Positions 31,063 through 40,389 of a stretch of DNA of 64,000 nt are shown piece after piece. The notes below the pieces were generated by a model. That model worked only from the letters and a program-made list of their open reading frames with translations. It made no database searches and was not told the origin of the DNA. A program made the translations under genes and the position numbers. The DNA comes from Actinoplanes campanulatus (GTDB lineage Bacteria > Actinomycetota > Actinomycetes > Mycobacteriales > Micromonosporaceae), in the NCBI RefSeq assembly GCF_014647795.1, contig NZ_BMPW01000011.1, positions 62,001 to 126,000 on the forward strand, in the 5' to 3' direction. Numbering within the stretch: position 1 is the stretch's first letter; each line of letters starts with the position of its first letter.

Positions 31063-33792
31063 GTGAGCACGGGATCCTCGACCCTGGCTGCGCGACGTGG
31101 TGGCTTCCTCGGTCTGCGCAACGCACGGCTGCGCGCGAAACTCGCCGTACTGCTCGTCATCCCGCTGGCCGCGGTGCTCGCGCTGGCGAACGTACGGCTC
31201 ATGGAGGTCGGCGAGCGCGCCAGCGACGCTGAACGGGTGGCCCAGCTCGCCCGCCTGGGCACCGGCCTCGCCACCCTGAGCCGGGCGCTGCACGACGAGC
31301 GGATGGCCGCCGTCGAGTACCTGTCCGGGCCGGACGTGCCGGAGACCGGATACCGCGAGGCGATCAAGGCGGTGGACTCGCAGGCCCGCGTCGTCCGTAC
31401 CGACCGTGCCGAGATCACCGAGGTGCCGTCCCGGGTCGACGACCGCCTCGACCTGATCGATCAGCACCTGAGCGGGCTCGCCGGGTTGCGGGTCACCGTC
31501 AGCGGGCGGACCGGGGAGGACCTGGCCGGCGCCAGCCAGCGCTACAGCGAGACCCTGGCCCTCCTCTCCGGCTACGAGTCACTGCTCAGCCAGGTCGCCG
31601 AGCCGGGGCCGGTCGCCGACGGGCTGCGCACGCTGGCCGCCTTCTCCGAACTGGAGAGCGCGGTCGCCGAGCAGGCCGCGGTGGCGTACGTGGCCCGGAC
31701 CACCGGCAGCCTCGACGCCGACCGGCAGAAGGCGCTCACCACCGCCCAGGTCACCCGGGCCCGGGCACTCGCCGAATTCCGTGCGGGCGCCGCCCGGGAA
31801 CAGATCGCCCTGGTCGACTCGGTCATTGCCGACGAGACGCTGGCCCGCGCCGACGAGCTGTCCACCCGGCTGACCGGACCCGGAGCGGCCGGGGCGGCCG
31901 AGATCACCGACACCTTCGGCGACGTGATCGAGTTGCTGAGTGCCGCCGAACGACAACTCGAGGACCAGGTCGTCGCGGTCGCCGAGGACGACAACGAGAG
32001 CAGCGGGCGGCGGTCGACCATCGAGTTCGTGGTGGTGCTGCTGGTCGTGATCGCGGCCGTGGCGCTCGCCGTCTACCTCGGCCGCTCGCTGCTGCTGTCG
32101 GTCCGCCGCCTGCGGGAGGGCGCGCTCGCCGTCGCCCACCGGGACCTGCCCGAGGCGGTGAGCCGGCTGCACGACGCCGAGAACCTCGGCGAGGGCGGCG
32201 TCGACCGGATCCTGGCCCAGACCCGGGACCCCATCGACATGCCCGAGCAGGACGAGTTCGGCCAGGTCGCCGAGGCGTTCAACATGGTGCACCGGGAGGC
32301 AGTGCGGGTCGCGGCGGAACAGGCCGCCCTGCGGACCAGCGTCTCCACCATGTTCCTGAGCCTGGCCCGGCGCAGCCAGTCGCTGGTCGACCGGATGATC
32401 GGCGAACTCGACCAGATCGAGCGGATGGAGGAGGACCCGAAGCGGCTCGCCCGCCTCTTCGAGCTGGACCACCTCGCCACCCGGATGCGCCGCAACGACG
32501 AGAACCTGCTGGTGCTGGCCGGCGCCGAGGTCGGCACCCCGCGCCGCGAGGACGCGCTGCTGATCGACGCGCTCCGGGCCGCCCAGTCCGAGGTCGAGCT
32601 CTACCACCGGATCGAGTTCGGCACCCTCGACACCGACGTGCTGGTCGCCGCGGCCGCCGTCAACGACGTGGTGCGCCTGATCGCCGAACTGCTGGACAAC
32701 GCCACCCGCTTCTCCCCGCCGAACACCGTGGTGGTGGCGCACGGCGGCCGCTCCGGCGATCACGCCGTGGTCCAGGTGGAGGACCGCGGACTGGGCATCT
32801 CCGCCGACCAGATGGAGCAGCTCAACCGGCGGCTCAGCGAGCCGTCCGAAGTGGATGTGGCCACCTTCCGCCTGATGGGCTTCGCGGTGATCGGGCGGCT
32901 GGCGTCCCGGCACGGCATCCGCGTCGAGCTGCGGCCCGGCCCCGAGGGCGGCACCCTCGCCGAGGTGATCCTGCCGGCCGACATCGTGGTGCTGCCCGGC
33001 GCGCCGGCCGCCCCGCCGTCCCGGGCGGCCAGCTGGACCCGGCCGGGCCCGCCGCCGCAGGCGCCCACCGGCATGCCGCGCACCGTGGAGAGCCGGCCGC
33101 CGATCCGCACCGCCGCGCCCGTCGCGCCCCCGCCGCGGCCGCAACCGGTCGCGGCACCCGCTGAACCGGACTTCGTGCCGACCCCCGACCGGCCGCCGCT
33201 GCCGACCCGGACACCCCGTCCGGCCGACGACCCGCCGGCCGGGCTGCCCACTGCCCCGGTCGGTTTGCCCACGGCCGCGGCCGGGCTGCCCACTGCCCCG
33301 GTCGGTTTGCCTGCGGCCCCGGTCGGGCTGCCGTCCGTCGCCGCGCCCATCCGGATGGAGGTTCAGCACAGCTGGTTCGCCGGTGAGCTGGCGGCCACCA
33401 ACCAGCAGGGCATGCCGACGGCCGGATACGCGCCACCGCCGACCGCGGTCACGGTCAAGGCCGAGCCGGTCGAACCGACGAAGCCGAAACCACGCTCGTC
33501 GGCCGAGGACCGCTGGCGTACCGCGGCCGACGAGGGCTGGCATCGGGCCATGGCGGCGTCCGCCCCCAAGGACGGCGGCACCACCCGGTCCGGCCTGCCG
33601 AAGCGGGTTCCACAGGCGCAACTCGTCCCCGGTGGGGTGCAGGAGATCCCACGGGCACAACATCGTCGCAGTCCCGATGAGGTTCGCGGCCTGCTTTCCG
33701 CGTACCACAGGGGAGTGCAACGAGGGCGGACGGACGGCGTGGCCGAGACCGCCGCCGCGGCAACACCGGCTCCTAAGGAGAGGGAACAGTGA
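31063..33792 (+). CDS. cvnA: Conservon sensor kinase-like protein CvnA
   Basis: 909 aa from GTG 31063 (AAGGAG 5 nt upstream; the frame opens 36 codons earlier). TM1 about 24-44, an extracellular nitrate/nitrite-sensing-type helical domain about 50-310, TM2 about 320-345, HAMP-like region, a DHLATRMRRNDENLLVL helix (His about 470), HATPase with N-box ELLDNATRFSPP and G-box RGLGISADQ, then a Pro-rich tail with GLPTAPV repeats. Membrane sensor of the cvnABCD GTPase system; overlaps cvnB by 4 nt. Confidence 0.92.
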   Translation: MSTGSSTLAARRGGFLGLRNARLRAKLAVLLVIPLAAVLALANVRLMEVGERASDAERVAQLARLGTGLATLSRALHDERMAAVEYLSGPDVPETGYREAIKAVDSQARVVRTDRAEITEVPSRVDDRLDLIDQHLSGLAGLRVTVSGRTGEDLAGASQRYSETLALLSGYESLLSQVAEPGPVADGLRTLAAFSELESAVAEQAAVAYVARTTGSLDADRQKALTTAQVTRARALAEFRAGAAREQIALVDSVIADETLARADELSTRLTGPGAAGAAEITDTFGDVIELLSAAERQLEDQVVAVAEDDNESSGRRSTIEFVVVLLVVIAAVALAVYLGRSLLLSVRRLREGALAVAHRDLPEAVSRLHDAENLGEGGVDRILAQTRDPIDMPEQDEFGQVAEAFNMVHREAVRVAAEQAALRTSVSTMFLSLARRSQSLVDRMIGELDQIERMEEDPKRLARLFELDHLATRMRRNDENLLVLAGAEVGTPRREDALLIDALRAAQSEVELYHRIEFGTLDTDVLVAAAAVNDVVRLIAELLDNATRFSPPNTVVVAHGGRSGDHAVVQVEDRGLGISADQMEQLNRRLSEPSEVDVATFRLMGFAVIGRLASRHGIRVELRPGPEGGTLAEVILPADIVVLPGAPAAPPSRAASWTRPGPPPQAPTGMPRTVESRPPIRTAAPVAPPPRPQPVAAPAEPDFVPTPDRPPLPTRTPRPADDPPAGLPTAPVGLPTAAAGLPTAPVGLPAAPVGLPSVAAPIRMEVQHSWFAGELAATNQQGMPTAGYAPPPTAVTVKAEPVEPTKPKPRSSAEDRWRTAADEGWHRAMAASAPKDGGTTRSGLPKRVPQAQLVPGGVQEIPRAQHRRSPDEVRGLLSAYHRGVQRGRTDGVAETAAAATPAPKEREQ
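33241..33333 (+). repeat. In-frame tandem repeat in the cvnA tail
   Basis: Four to five copies of a 21-bp unit encoding GLPTAPV-like heptads; a 29-bp block at 33241-33269 recurs identically at 33283-33311 (42-bp period). It lies in the disordered proline-rich tail of CvnA and may vary in copy number between strains. Confidence 0.8.
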
Positions 33793-34196
33793 CCAGGCCC
33801 CCCACCATGCATGACATGGGCTGGCTGCTCAGCAACTTCGCGGACAGCGTCGCAGGCATCGCGCACGTGATCGCGGTCTCGGCGGACGGGCTGCTGCTGG
33901 CCTCATCCCGGGACCTGCCGGCGGACCGGGCCGACCAGCTCGCCGCGATCACATCCGGCGTGGTCAGCCTCACCGACGGCGCGTCCCGGATGTTCAGCGC
34001 CGGCGCGGTGCAACAGACCATCATCGAAATGGAGAGCGGCTATCTTTTCCTGATGTCCATCAGCGACGGTTCCTCGATGGCCGTCCTGGCGGCGCGTAAC
34101 AGCGACGTCGGCCAGGTCGGTTACGAGATGGCCCTGCTGGTGGAACGCGTCGGCGCGGCCCTGTCGCCGGCGCCCCGCGAGGCCGTCAGTTACTAG
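33789..34196 (+). CDS. cvnB: Roadblock/LC7 domain protein CvnB
   Basis: 135 aa, roadblock/LC7 fold related to MglB, the usual second member of actinomycete conservons and a likely regulator of the CvnD GTPase. MHDMGWLLSNFADSVAGI and VSADGLLLASSRDLP are typical. GTG start in a GTGA overlap with the cvnA stop, with AAGGAG upstream. Confidence 0.94.
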   Translation: MTRPPTMHDMGWLLSNFADSVAGIAHVIAVSADGLLLASSRDLPADRADQLAAITSGVVSLTDGASRMFSAGAVQQTIIEMESGYLFLMSISDGSSMAVLAARNSDVGQVGYEMALLVERVGAALSPAPREAVSY

Positions 34197-34238
34197 CGCC
34201 GGGTCCGACCGACCCGGCGGAGACGAGGTGACCGCGAC

Positions 34239-34601
34239 ATGACACAGCCGCAAGATCCCCGGGGCAACCTGGTGCGGCCGTACGCGGTCACCCGTGGCCG
34301 GACCGAACCGATCCGGGACATCCCGATCGAGGCGGTCCTGATCGCCAGCGCGGCGGCCGTGCAGGAGGCACGGTTCGCCGGGCACGACAAGTACCGCATA
34401 GCCGTGCTGTGTGAGCCGAAGGCGCTGTCGCTCGCCGAACTGGCGGCGCACACCAGGTTGCCCTTGGGCGTGGCCCGGGTGCTCGTCGCCGACATGGTGG
34501 CCGACGGGCTGCTTCAACTACACAGTGCCGCTCCCAAGACGGGGTTCACGGAGCGGATGGACCTGCTGGGAAGGGTGTTGGGTGGACTTCGCAAGCTCTG
34601 A
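34239..34601 (+). CDS. cvnC: DUF742 protein CvnC
   Basis: 120 aa, DUF742 with a winged-helix-like core: RPYAVTRGRTEP, EPKALSLAELAAHTRLPLG, VLVADMVADGLL. Third conservon member; its molecular role is not established. The last 20 bases overlap cvnD. Confidence 0.93.
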   Translation: MTQPQDPRGNLVRPYAVTRGRTEPIRDIPIEAVLIASAAAVQEARFAGHDKYRIAVLCEPKALSLAELAAHTRLPLGVARVLVADMVADGLLQLHSAAPKTGFTERMDLLGRVLGGLRKL

Positions 34602-35193
34602 GCGGACGGGGCCGAATCCCGCGGAGATCACGTCCGCGAAGATCGTCGTCGCGGGTGGTTTCGGTGTGGGGAAGACGACCCTGGTCGGGGCGGTCTCCGA
34701 GATCGAGCCGCTGACCACCGAGGCGGTGATGACCGTGGCCGGTGCCGGCATCGACGACGCGTCGAAGGTGCCAGGCAAGGAGAGCACCACGGTCGCGATG
34801 GACTTCGGCCGGATCACGATGGCCGACGACCTGATCCTCTACCTCTTCGGAACCCCAGGTCAGACCCGGTTCTGGTTCATGTGGGACGAGCTGATCCGGG
34901 GTGCGGTCGGCGCCGCGGTGCTGGTCGACACACGACGGCTCACCGACGCCTTCGCGCCACTGGACTACTTCGAGAACCGGCATCTGCCCTACCTCGTCGC
35001 GATCAACTGCTTCGACGGCGCGCCACGGTACGAGCCCGACGAGGTGCGTGAGGCGCTCGCCATCCCGGCGCGGGTGCCGCTGCTGATGTGCGACGCGCGG
35101 CATCGCGAGTCGGTCAAGGCCGTGCTGATCGGGGTGGTCGAGCATGCGATGGCGACCCTGGTTGCCGAACACGAGGCCGCGGCGGTCGGCTAA
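34582..35193 (+). CDS. cvnD: Conservon small GTPase CvnD
   Basis: 203 aa Ras-like GTPase related to MglA. P-loop GGFGVGKTT (25-33), switch II region LFGTPGQTRFWFMW, NCFD in place of NKxD. GTG start inside the cvnC coding end (20-nt overlap), MDFASSERTGPN, the family N-terminus. No cytochrome P450 (cvnE) follows. Confidence 0.93.
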   Translation: MDFASSERTGPNPAEITSAKIVVAGGFGVGKTTLVGAVSEIEPLTTEAVMTVAGAGIDDASKVPGKESTTVAMDFGRITMADDLILYLFGTPGQTRFWFMWDELIRGAVGAAVLVDTRRLTDAFAPLDYFENRHLPYLVAINCFDGAPRYEPDEVREALAIPARVPLLMCDARHRESVKAVLIGVVEHAMATLVAEHEAAAVG

Positions 35194-35746
35194 CCCACGC
35201 CGGGCGCACACCTTCCCCGACCTGGTCCTGCGGACCGATCGGCTGGTGCTGCGGGAGCTGCGGGAAACGGACGCCGGCGACGTCGTCGCCGGCGCCTCCG
35301 ACGAGATCACCCAACGCTGGCTGCCGCTGCCCCGGCCCTACACCGAGCGGCACGCGCTGCTGCTCATCAACCGGCTGGCCCCGGGCACCCGGGCCACCGG
35401 CCGGGGTCTGATCCGCGCGGTCGAGCACGCGGGCGTCTTCGCCGGCGTGATCGATCTCAAACGCGCCGACTGGATGGCCCGCTCCGTCGAGATCGGCTAC
35501 TGGGCCATGCCGGGCGTCCGCGGCCGCGGCGTGACCACCGAGGCGGTCACCGTCCTCACCCGCTGGGTGCTGCACGACTTCGGCTTCGAACGTGTCGAGC
35601 TCCGTGCCGCACCCGGCAACCGCGCCTCCCACCGCGTCGCCGTCAAGGCCGGCTTCGTCGCCGAGGGCGTCGCCCGCAGCGCCGGCACGCTCCGCACCGG
35701 CCGCACCGACCTGACCGTCTACAGCCGCATCCGTGGCGACCGTTGA
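35144..35746 (+). CDS. GNAT acetyltransferase, RimJ/RimL type
   Basis: 200 aa. GNAT core: LRTDRLVLRELRETDAGDV, IGYWAMPGVRGRGVTTEAV (acetyl-CoA pyrophosphate loop, RGRGV), and ERVELRAAPGNRASHRVAVKAGF. Acetylates an amino group of an unknown substrate. The start at 35144 lies 50 nt inside cvnD; TTG 35162 is an alternative. No start codon exists after the cvnD stop before the domain, so the overlap is needed. Confidence 0.85.
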   Translation: MRWRPWLPNTRPRRSANPRRAHTFPDLVLRTDRLVLRELRETDAGDVVAGASDEITQRWLPLPRPYTERHALLLINRLAPGTRATGRGLIRAVEHAGVFAGVIDLKRADWMARSVEIGYWAMPGVRGRGVTTEAVTVLTRWVLHDFGFERVELRAAPGNRASHRVAVKAGFVAEGVARSAGTLRTGRTDLTVYSRIRGDR

Positions 35747-35755
35747 GGATCAATC

Positions 35756-36123
35756 AAGATCAAAAGCTGATGTCGTGGCTGGGTGGGTGGTGCAGACCGT
35801 CGCTCCCGCCGAGGGCCCGGGGTGACTCGCTGGCCGCTGGCGCGTCCAAAACGCTCCCCACCCCGGGCGACGTGCGTGAGCCTGACCGGGCGGCTGGCGC
35901 CGCACGGGTCCGACCCGGGCGGCTGGCTCCCAGGGCTGTCTCAAGCATCCCGAAACAGCGCTCAGGGCCAGCCGGGGTTGGGGTGAGGGTGACCTCTCAC
36001 GCACGTCGCCGGGTGGGGGTGGCCGTTCAGGAGCCGCCAGGCGACTGGCCGCCCGCGCCCGGCCCTCGGCGGGAGCAGCGGTCTGTATCACCCACCCAGC
36101 TGCGACATCCTGATTTTGATCTT
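35756..36123. repeat. 368-bp giant imperfect palindrome, MITE-like
   Basis: Ends are a perfect 10-bp inverted repeat, AAGATCAAAA (35756-35765) and TTTTGATCTT (36114-36123). The arms stay complementary inward: GATGTCG, GCTGGGTGGGTG, CAGACCG, GCTCCCGCCGAGGGCC on the left each have a counterpart on the right; GCGACGTGCGTGA (35867-35879) pairs exactly with 35997-36009; the centre has GGCTGGC/GCCAGCC near 35930-35972. There is no open reading frame with support. It fills the gap between two convergent genes and its right end touches the stop of the next gene. No target-site duplication is visible. Confidence 0.8.
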
Positions 36124-37268
36124 TAAGTGGGGATTCGGTAGCCGCGCTTGACGACGGTCTGGACCACGCCGGGGAGGGCGAGGCCGGCGCGGAGACGGGC
36201 GACGGCCATCTCGACCGCGTGTTCGTCGGCGCCGCGGGGGAGGGCCTGGAGCAGGGCGGCGCGGGACAGGACGCGGCCGGGGGAGCCGGCCAGGGCGCGC
36301 AGCACCGCCATCGGGGCGGGGGCCAGGGGGCGCAGCTCGCCGTCGACGATGGCGGCGTGTCCGCGCAGGGTGAGGGAGTGGCCGGAGACCTGGAGCGTGA
36401 CGGCGCGTTTGGGCAGCTCGTCGACGATGGTGCGGACCAGCGAGTTCAGGCGGGCGCGGCCGGGAACGGCCACCGGGATGCCGTGCCGTCGCAGCGGGGC
36501 CGAGGTGACCGGGCCCACGCAGGCGGCCAGGACGTCGTCGCGGAGAGCGTCCAGGAGGGCGTCGGCTCCGGTGCCGGCGGCGCGCAGCACGGCCTGGACG
36601 GCGGCGGCCGAGGTGAACGTCACGGCGTCGACCAGGCGGGCGATGATCAGATCGACCAGGCGGTGCAGCGGCGCCGGATCGGTGGGCGGCGCCCAGCGGT
36701 AGACCGGCAGCTCGATGACGTGGGCGCCGGCCGACTCCAGGGCCTCGGTGTACTCCGGCTGGCTCTCGCCGTGCAGCTGCATGGCCACGATCCGGCCGTC
36801 GATGCCGCGCGCGGTCAGGTGCTCGACCACCTCCTCGTAGCCCTCGCCGTCCGGTGACCAGTCGTCGCGCAGGCCGGCGGACCGGACCGCGGCCTTGGCC
36901 TTCGGGCCCCGGGCGACCAGGTAGGCGCCGGACAGCACCGCGTGCAGCGGCTCGGCCAGGCCCCAGCCCTCGGCGGCCTCCAGCCAGCCGCGCATGCCGA
37001 TGCCGGTGTTGACCAGCACGATGTCGGGTGGACTGTCCAGACAGGAACGGGTGGCGGCGCGCAGCTCGGCGTCGTCGGAGATGGGGACGATGCGCAGCGC
37101 GGGAGCCACCACGACCCGGGCGCCACGCGCCTCCAGCAGGGTGGACAGCTCGTCCTTGCGGCGGTCCGCGGTCACGCCGACGGTGTAGCCGGACAGCGAC
37201 GCCGCCGGCTCCGCCAGTGCGGCAGCCGTCAGCACCGCCCGCCGGGCGCCCGGGGTGCGGTCGATCAT
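36123..37268 (-). CDS. Uroporphyrinogen-III synthase / winged-helix regulator fusion
   Basis: 381 aa. Residues about 20-265 form a HemD-type domain (GYTVGVTADRRKDEL, VNTGIGMRGWL, VDAVTFTSAAAVQAVL); residues about 285-381 form an OmpR-type winged helix (LTLRGHAAIVDGELRPLAPA, and VEMAVARLRAGL, VVKRGYRIPT). This architecture is known in actinobacteria (for example Rv0260c of M. tuberculosis) and its role as enzyme or regulator is unsettled. Start ATG 37268; the frame opens at GTG 37322. Confidence 0.88.
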   Translation of the reverse strand: MIDRTPGARRAVLTAAALAEPAASLSGYTVGVTADRRKDELSTLLEARGARVVVAPALRIVPISDDAELRAATRSCLDSPPDIVLVNTGIGMRGWLEAAEGWGLAEPLHAVLSGAYLVARGPKAKAAVRSAGLRDDWSPDGEGYEEVVEHLTARGIDGRIVAMQLHGESQPEYTEALESAGAHVIELPVYRWAPPTDPAPLHRLVDLIIARLVDAVTFTSAAAVQAVLRAAGTGADALLDALRDDVLAACVGPVTSAPLRRHGIPVAVPGRARLNSLVRTIVDELPKRAVTLQVSGHSLTLRGHAAIVDGELRPLAPAPMAVLRALAGSPGRVLSRAALLQALPRGADEHAVEMAVARLRAGLALPGVVQTVVKRGYRIPT

Positions 37269-37896
37269 CCGATCCCCGGGCCGAGAAGTCGCGGCGTGGC
37301 CGAACGGTCCACCGAAGGGCACGCTCGAAGCCCGCCGTCCTCAGCGTCGACCCGCTCCCATGCCACGCTTGCGGTCCTCGCCGTACCTCCGTCCGGGGCA
37401 CGCCGCGACTCCTCCTCACCGAACCGGGCAACCGGTCCGGCGAACACCGTCAGGTCCGTCCTCAACCCTGACGGCGGTCTCTCCATGGTGCGCCCGCGAG
37501 CGCGGCTTCGGCCACTGCCGGGCCGCGTCGTCGTGAGGTCCGCACCGTTGGCCATGACCGAAGCGTGCCGTGGGCGAATTTCGGCAGAGCGTCCCGTTTG
37601 TTTCAGGCCTGCTAAGTCGGTGGTGGTGGGATACGCCACCCGCTTCGGGCGTGTCGGTGGCGCGGAGTATGCTGGCCTTGCTTGGAGTTCCACAGGGCTG
37701 AGTGTCTGCAACTAGGATGCTCGCCGGTTCACTGGTGCCCTGAACACCGCCTGTTTTGACCGCTCGCCGCGTAGCCGGGTATTGTTGCCTGCTGTTGTGC
37801 GACTGTTGCGAGTGGTCCCTGTGCGGGGTCGCTTGACGCATCTGCTCGATGCGACCAGCGCGCGCCCCCAGACCGACGACGAGACAAGGTAATTCT
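37269..37896 (+). other. Intergenic region upstream of rplM
   Basis: 628 bases between divergent genes. A hairpin CGCCACC/GGTGGCG (37634-37662) and the rplM promoter (37756-37785) are recognisable; TATGCT at 37668-37673 and TAGGAT at 37713-37718 could be further -10 elements. Open frames on both strands here have no ribosome-binding site or family similarity, so I call no gene. Confidence 0.45.
37756..37785 (+). promoter_or_regulatory. Promoter of rplM-rpsI
   Basis: TTGACC (37756-37761) and TATTGT (37780-37785), spacer 18 bp. Expected start near 37792, giving a leader of about 105 nt before rplM. Confidence 0.6.
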
Positions 37897-38340
37897 GTGC
37901 GTACGTACAGCCCGAAGCCGGGTGAGATCGAGCGTCAGTGGCACATTATCGACGCTTCTGACGTCGTTCTGGGCCGCCTGGCTACCCACACGGCCAACCT
38001 CCTGCGCGGTAAGCACAAGCCGACGTTCGCCCCGCATGTCGACACCGGCGACTTCGTGGTGATCATCAACGCCGGCAAGGTGGCGCTTACCGGTAACAAG
38101 CGTCAGACCAAGGTCGCCTACCGGCACTCCGGCTACCCCGGTGGTCTGAAGCAGGTCGGCTACGAGGAGCTCCTGACCAAGCGTCCGGAGAAGGCGATCG
38201 AGCTGGCCGTCAAGGGCATGCTCCCGCACAACAAGCTCGCGCGGCAGATCATCAAGAAGCTGAAGGTCTACCCGGGCGCCGAGCACCCGCACGCCGCTCA
38301 GCAGCCCCAGCCGTTCGAAATCAAGCAGATCGCGCAGTGA
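37897..38340 (+). CDS. rplM: 50S ribosomal protein L13
   Basis: 147 aa from GTG 37897 (AAGG 7 nt upstream), [20 protein letters not shown]; the frame opens 16 codons earlier. Signature [20 protein letters not shown] is present. Early 50S assembly protein, always paired with rpsI. Confidence 0.97.
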   Translation: MRTYSPKPGEIERQWHIIDASDVVLGRLATHTANLLRGKHKPTFAPHVDTGDFVVIINAGKVALTGNKRQTKVAYRHSGYPGGLKQVGYEELLTKRPEKAIELAVKGMLPHNKLARQIIKKLKVYPGAEHPHAAQQPQPFEIKQIAQ

Positions 38341-38360
38341 GCGCGGGAGAAGGCAGCAGC

Positions 38361-38858
38361 ATGTCCGACATCATCGAGCCCGAGGTCGTCGAGACCGTCG
38401 AGGAGCCCGCTGAGACGGTCGTCGTCGTTGAGACGGCCGCGCCGGCCCCGGTCCGCGCCCCGCGCCCCGGTGACCGTCCGGTCCAGACCGTCGGCCGCCG
38501 CAAGGAGGCCATCGTCCGGGTGCGTCTCGTGCCCGGCACCGGCAAGATCACCTGCAATGGCCGTGACCTGGAGAACTACTTCCCCAGCAAGGTGAACCAG
38601 CAGCTCATCCGTGAGCCGCTCGTCACCGCTGAGCGCGCCGAGCAGTTCGACGTGATCGCCAACCTGCGTGGCGGCGGCATCACCGGCCAGGCCGGTGCCC
38701 TGCGTCTCGCCATCGCGCGGGCCCTGATCACCGTCGAGCCCGACGACCGCCCGGCCCTGAAGAAGGCCGGCTTCCTGACCCGTGACGCCCGCGTCAAGGA
38801 GAGCAAGAAGTACGGTCTCAAGAAGGCCCGTAAGGCCCCGCAGTACTCGAAGCGCTGA
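38361..38858 (+). CDS. rpsI: 30S ribosomal protein S9
   Basis: 165 aa from ATG 38361 with GGAGAAGG 8 nt upstream. An acidic N-terminal extension of about 40 residues ([19 protein letters not shown]) precedes the core [16 protein letters not shown]-terminus [11 protein letters not shown] reaches P-site tRNA. GTG 38337 in a GTGA overlap with rplM is an alternative start. Confidence 0.97.
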   Translation: MSDIIEPEVVETVEEPAETVVVVETAAPAPVRAPRPGDRPVQTVGRRKEAIVRVRLVPGTGKITCNGRDLENYFPSKVNQQLIREPLVTAERAEQFDVIANLRGGGITGQAGALRLAIARALITVEPDDRPALKKAGFLTRDARVKESKKYGLKKARKAPQYSKR

Positions 38859-38880
38859 TTTTTTCACGCCTCGTCTGAAA

Positions 38881-38933
38881 CGACGGCCGAGTTCGTCCCC
38901 CATCCGGGGGATGCGCTCGGCCGTCGATGTTTC
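38881..38933 (+). terminator. Terminator after rpsI
   Basis: CGACGGCCGAG (38881-38891) pairs perfectly with CTCGGCCGTCG (38916-38926); TCCCC/GGGGA pairs inside. Followed by ATGTTTCTT. A T-run also precedes the stem just after the rpsI stop. Confidence 0.9.
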
Positions 38934-39033
38934 TTACCCCCTTCCCCCTCCCCAACTAGCCGTTCCGGTACTCCTGGTCAGCCGATCGCTGATGCAGGCT
39001 TGAGGCCACGTTTACCGGCGAAAGGAAGCCGCC

Positions 39034-40389
39034 ATGGGGCGACTCTTCGGCACCGACGGCGTTCGCGGTCTCGCGAACGGCGATCTGCTCACCCCCGAAC
39101 TGGCACTCTCGGTCGCGGTCGCGGCCGCCCGGGTGCTGGTCGAGACGGACAGCAGCCACCAACCGCTCGCCATCGTGGGCCGTGACCCCCGGGCCAGCGG
39201 CGAGATGCTGGAAGCCGCTGTCGTCGCGGGGCTGACGAGTGCCGGGGCCAACGTGGTGCGGGTCGGCGTGCTGCCCACGCCGGCGGTCGCGTACCTCGTC
39301 GGGCAGACCAACGCCGACCTCGGCGTGATGCTGTCCGCGTCGCACAACTCCATGCCGGACAACGGCATCAAGCTGTTCGCGGCCGGTGGCACCAAGCTCC
39401 CCGACGAGCTCGAGGAGGCCATCGAGAAGGCGATCGAGGACGGGCACGGGCTGATCGGCCGTCCCACCGGCGCCGGCATCGGCCGGGTCCACGACCTGCT
39501 GGACGGGGCCGAGCACTACATCAAGCACCTGGTCGAGTCGATCCCGCACCGGCTGGACGGGGTCAAGGTCGTGGTGGACTGCGCGAACGGGGCGGCCAGT
39601 GAGGCCGGGCCGGTGGCGTACCGGGAGGCGGGGGCCGAGGTCATCGCCATCCACGCCGAACCGGACGGGCTCAACATCAACAAGGAGTGCGGCTCCACCC
39701 ACCTCGACAAGGTCATCGAGGCGGTGCTGCGGGAGGGCGCCGACCTCGGACTGGCGCACGACGGCGACGCCGACCGGTGCCTGGCCGTCACCGCCACCGG
39801 TGAGGTCGTCGACGGGGACCAGATCATGGCCATCCTGGCGCTGGCCATGCGCGACAACGGCACCCTCACCGACGACACCCTGGTCGCCACCGTGATGAGC
39901 AACCTGGGTCTGCGGATCGCCATGAAGCAGGCCGGGATCAAGCTGCTGGAGACCAAGGTCGGCGACCGGTACGTGCTGGAGGAGCTCCAGAACGGCGACC
40001 TGGCCCTCGGCGGCGAGCAGTCCGGCCACATCGTGATGCCGGCCTTCGCCACCACCGGCGACGGCGTGCTCACCGGCCTGCACCTGATGGCGCAGATCGC
40101 CGGCTCCGGCAAGTCGCTGGCCGACCTGGCGGCGGTCGTGCACAAGCTGCCCCAGGTGCTGATCAACGTACGCGTCGGGAACCGGGACGCGGGCGCCTCC
40201 GCACCGACCGTGCAGGCGGCGGTGGCCCTCGCCGAGAACGAGCTGGGCGAGACCGGCCGGGTGCTGCTGCGCCCGTCCGGCACCGAGCCGCTGGTCCGGG
40301 TCATGGTGGAGGCCGCCACCGAGGAGACCGCCCGGACGATCGCCGAGCGGATCGCCGACGAGGTGCGGGCGGCCAGCCCGGCGGCCTAG
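39034..40389 (+). CDS. glmM: Phosphoglucosamine mutase
   Basis: Converts glucosamine-6-P to glucosamine-1-P for UDP-GlcNAc. 451 aa. Active-site phosphoserine Ser103 in SASHNS, metal loop DGDADRCL (about 243-250), and the phosphate-binding [12 protein letters not shown] near the end. AAAGGAAG precedes the ATG. Convergent 4-nt overlap with dapC. Confidence 0.97.
   Translation: MGRLFGTDGVRGLANGDLLTPELALSVAVAAARVLVETDSSHQPLAIVGRDPRASGEMLEAAVVAGLTSAGANVVRVGVLPTPAVAYLVGQTNADLGVMLSASHNSMPDNGIKLFAAGGTKLPDELEEAIEKAIEDGHGLIGRPTGAGIGRVHDLLDGAEHYIKHLVESIPHRLDGVKVVVDCANGAASEAGPVAYREAGAEVIAIHAEPDGLNINKECGSTHLDKVIEAVLREGADLGLAHDGDADRCLAVTATGEVVDGDQIMAILALAMRDNGTLTDDTLVATVMSNLGLRIAMKQAGIKLLETKVGDRYVLEELQNGDLALGGEQSGHIVMPAFATTGDGVLTGLHLMAQIAGSGKSLADLAAVVHKLPQVLINVRVGNRDAGASAPTVQAAVALAENELGETGRVLLRPSGTEPLVRVMVEAATEETARTIAERIADEVRAASPAA

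Noticed and set aside
33241-33333. Possible CRISPR-like repeat
   Set aside because: Direct in-frame repeats inside the cvnA coding tail, 21-bp period with no unique spacers.
35743-36126. Open frames across the giant palindrome
   Set aside because: They run through inverted-repeat arms in both directions, start codons lack ribosome-binding sites, and no protein family is recognisable.
36942-37715. Plus-strand open frame across the 5' part of the HemD fusion and the rplM upstream region
   Set aside because: Antisense to a recognised gene for its first half and without signals in the second.
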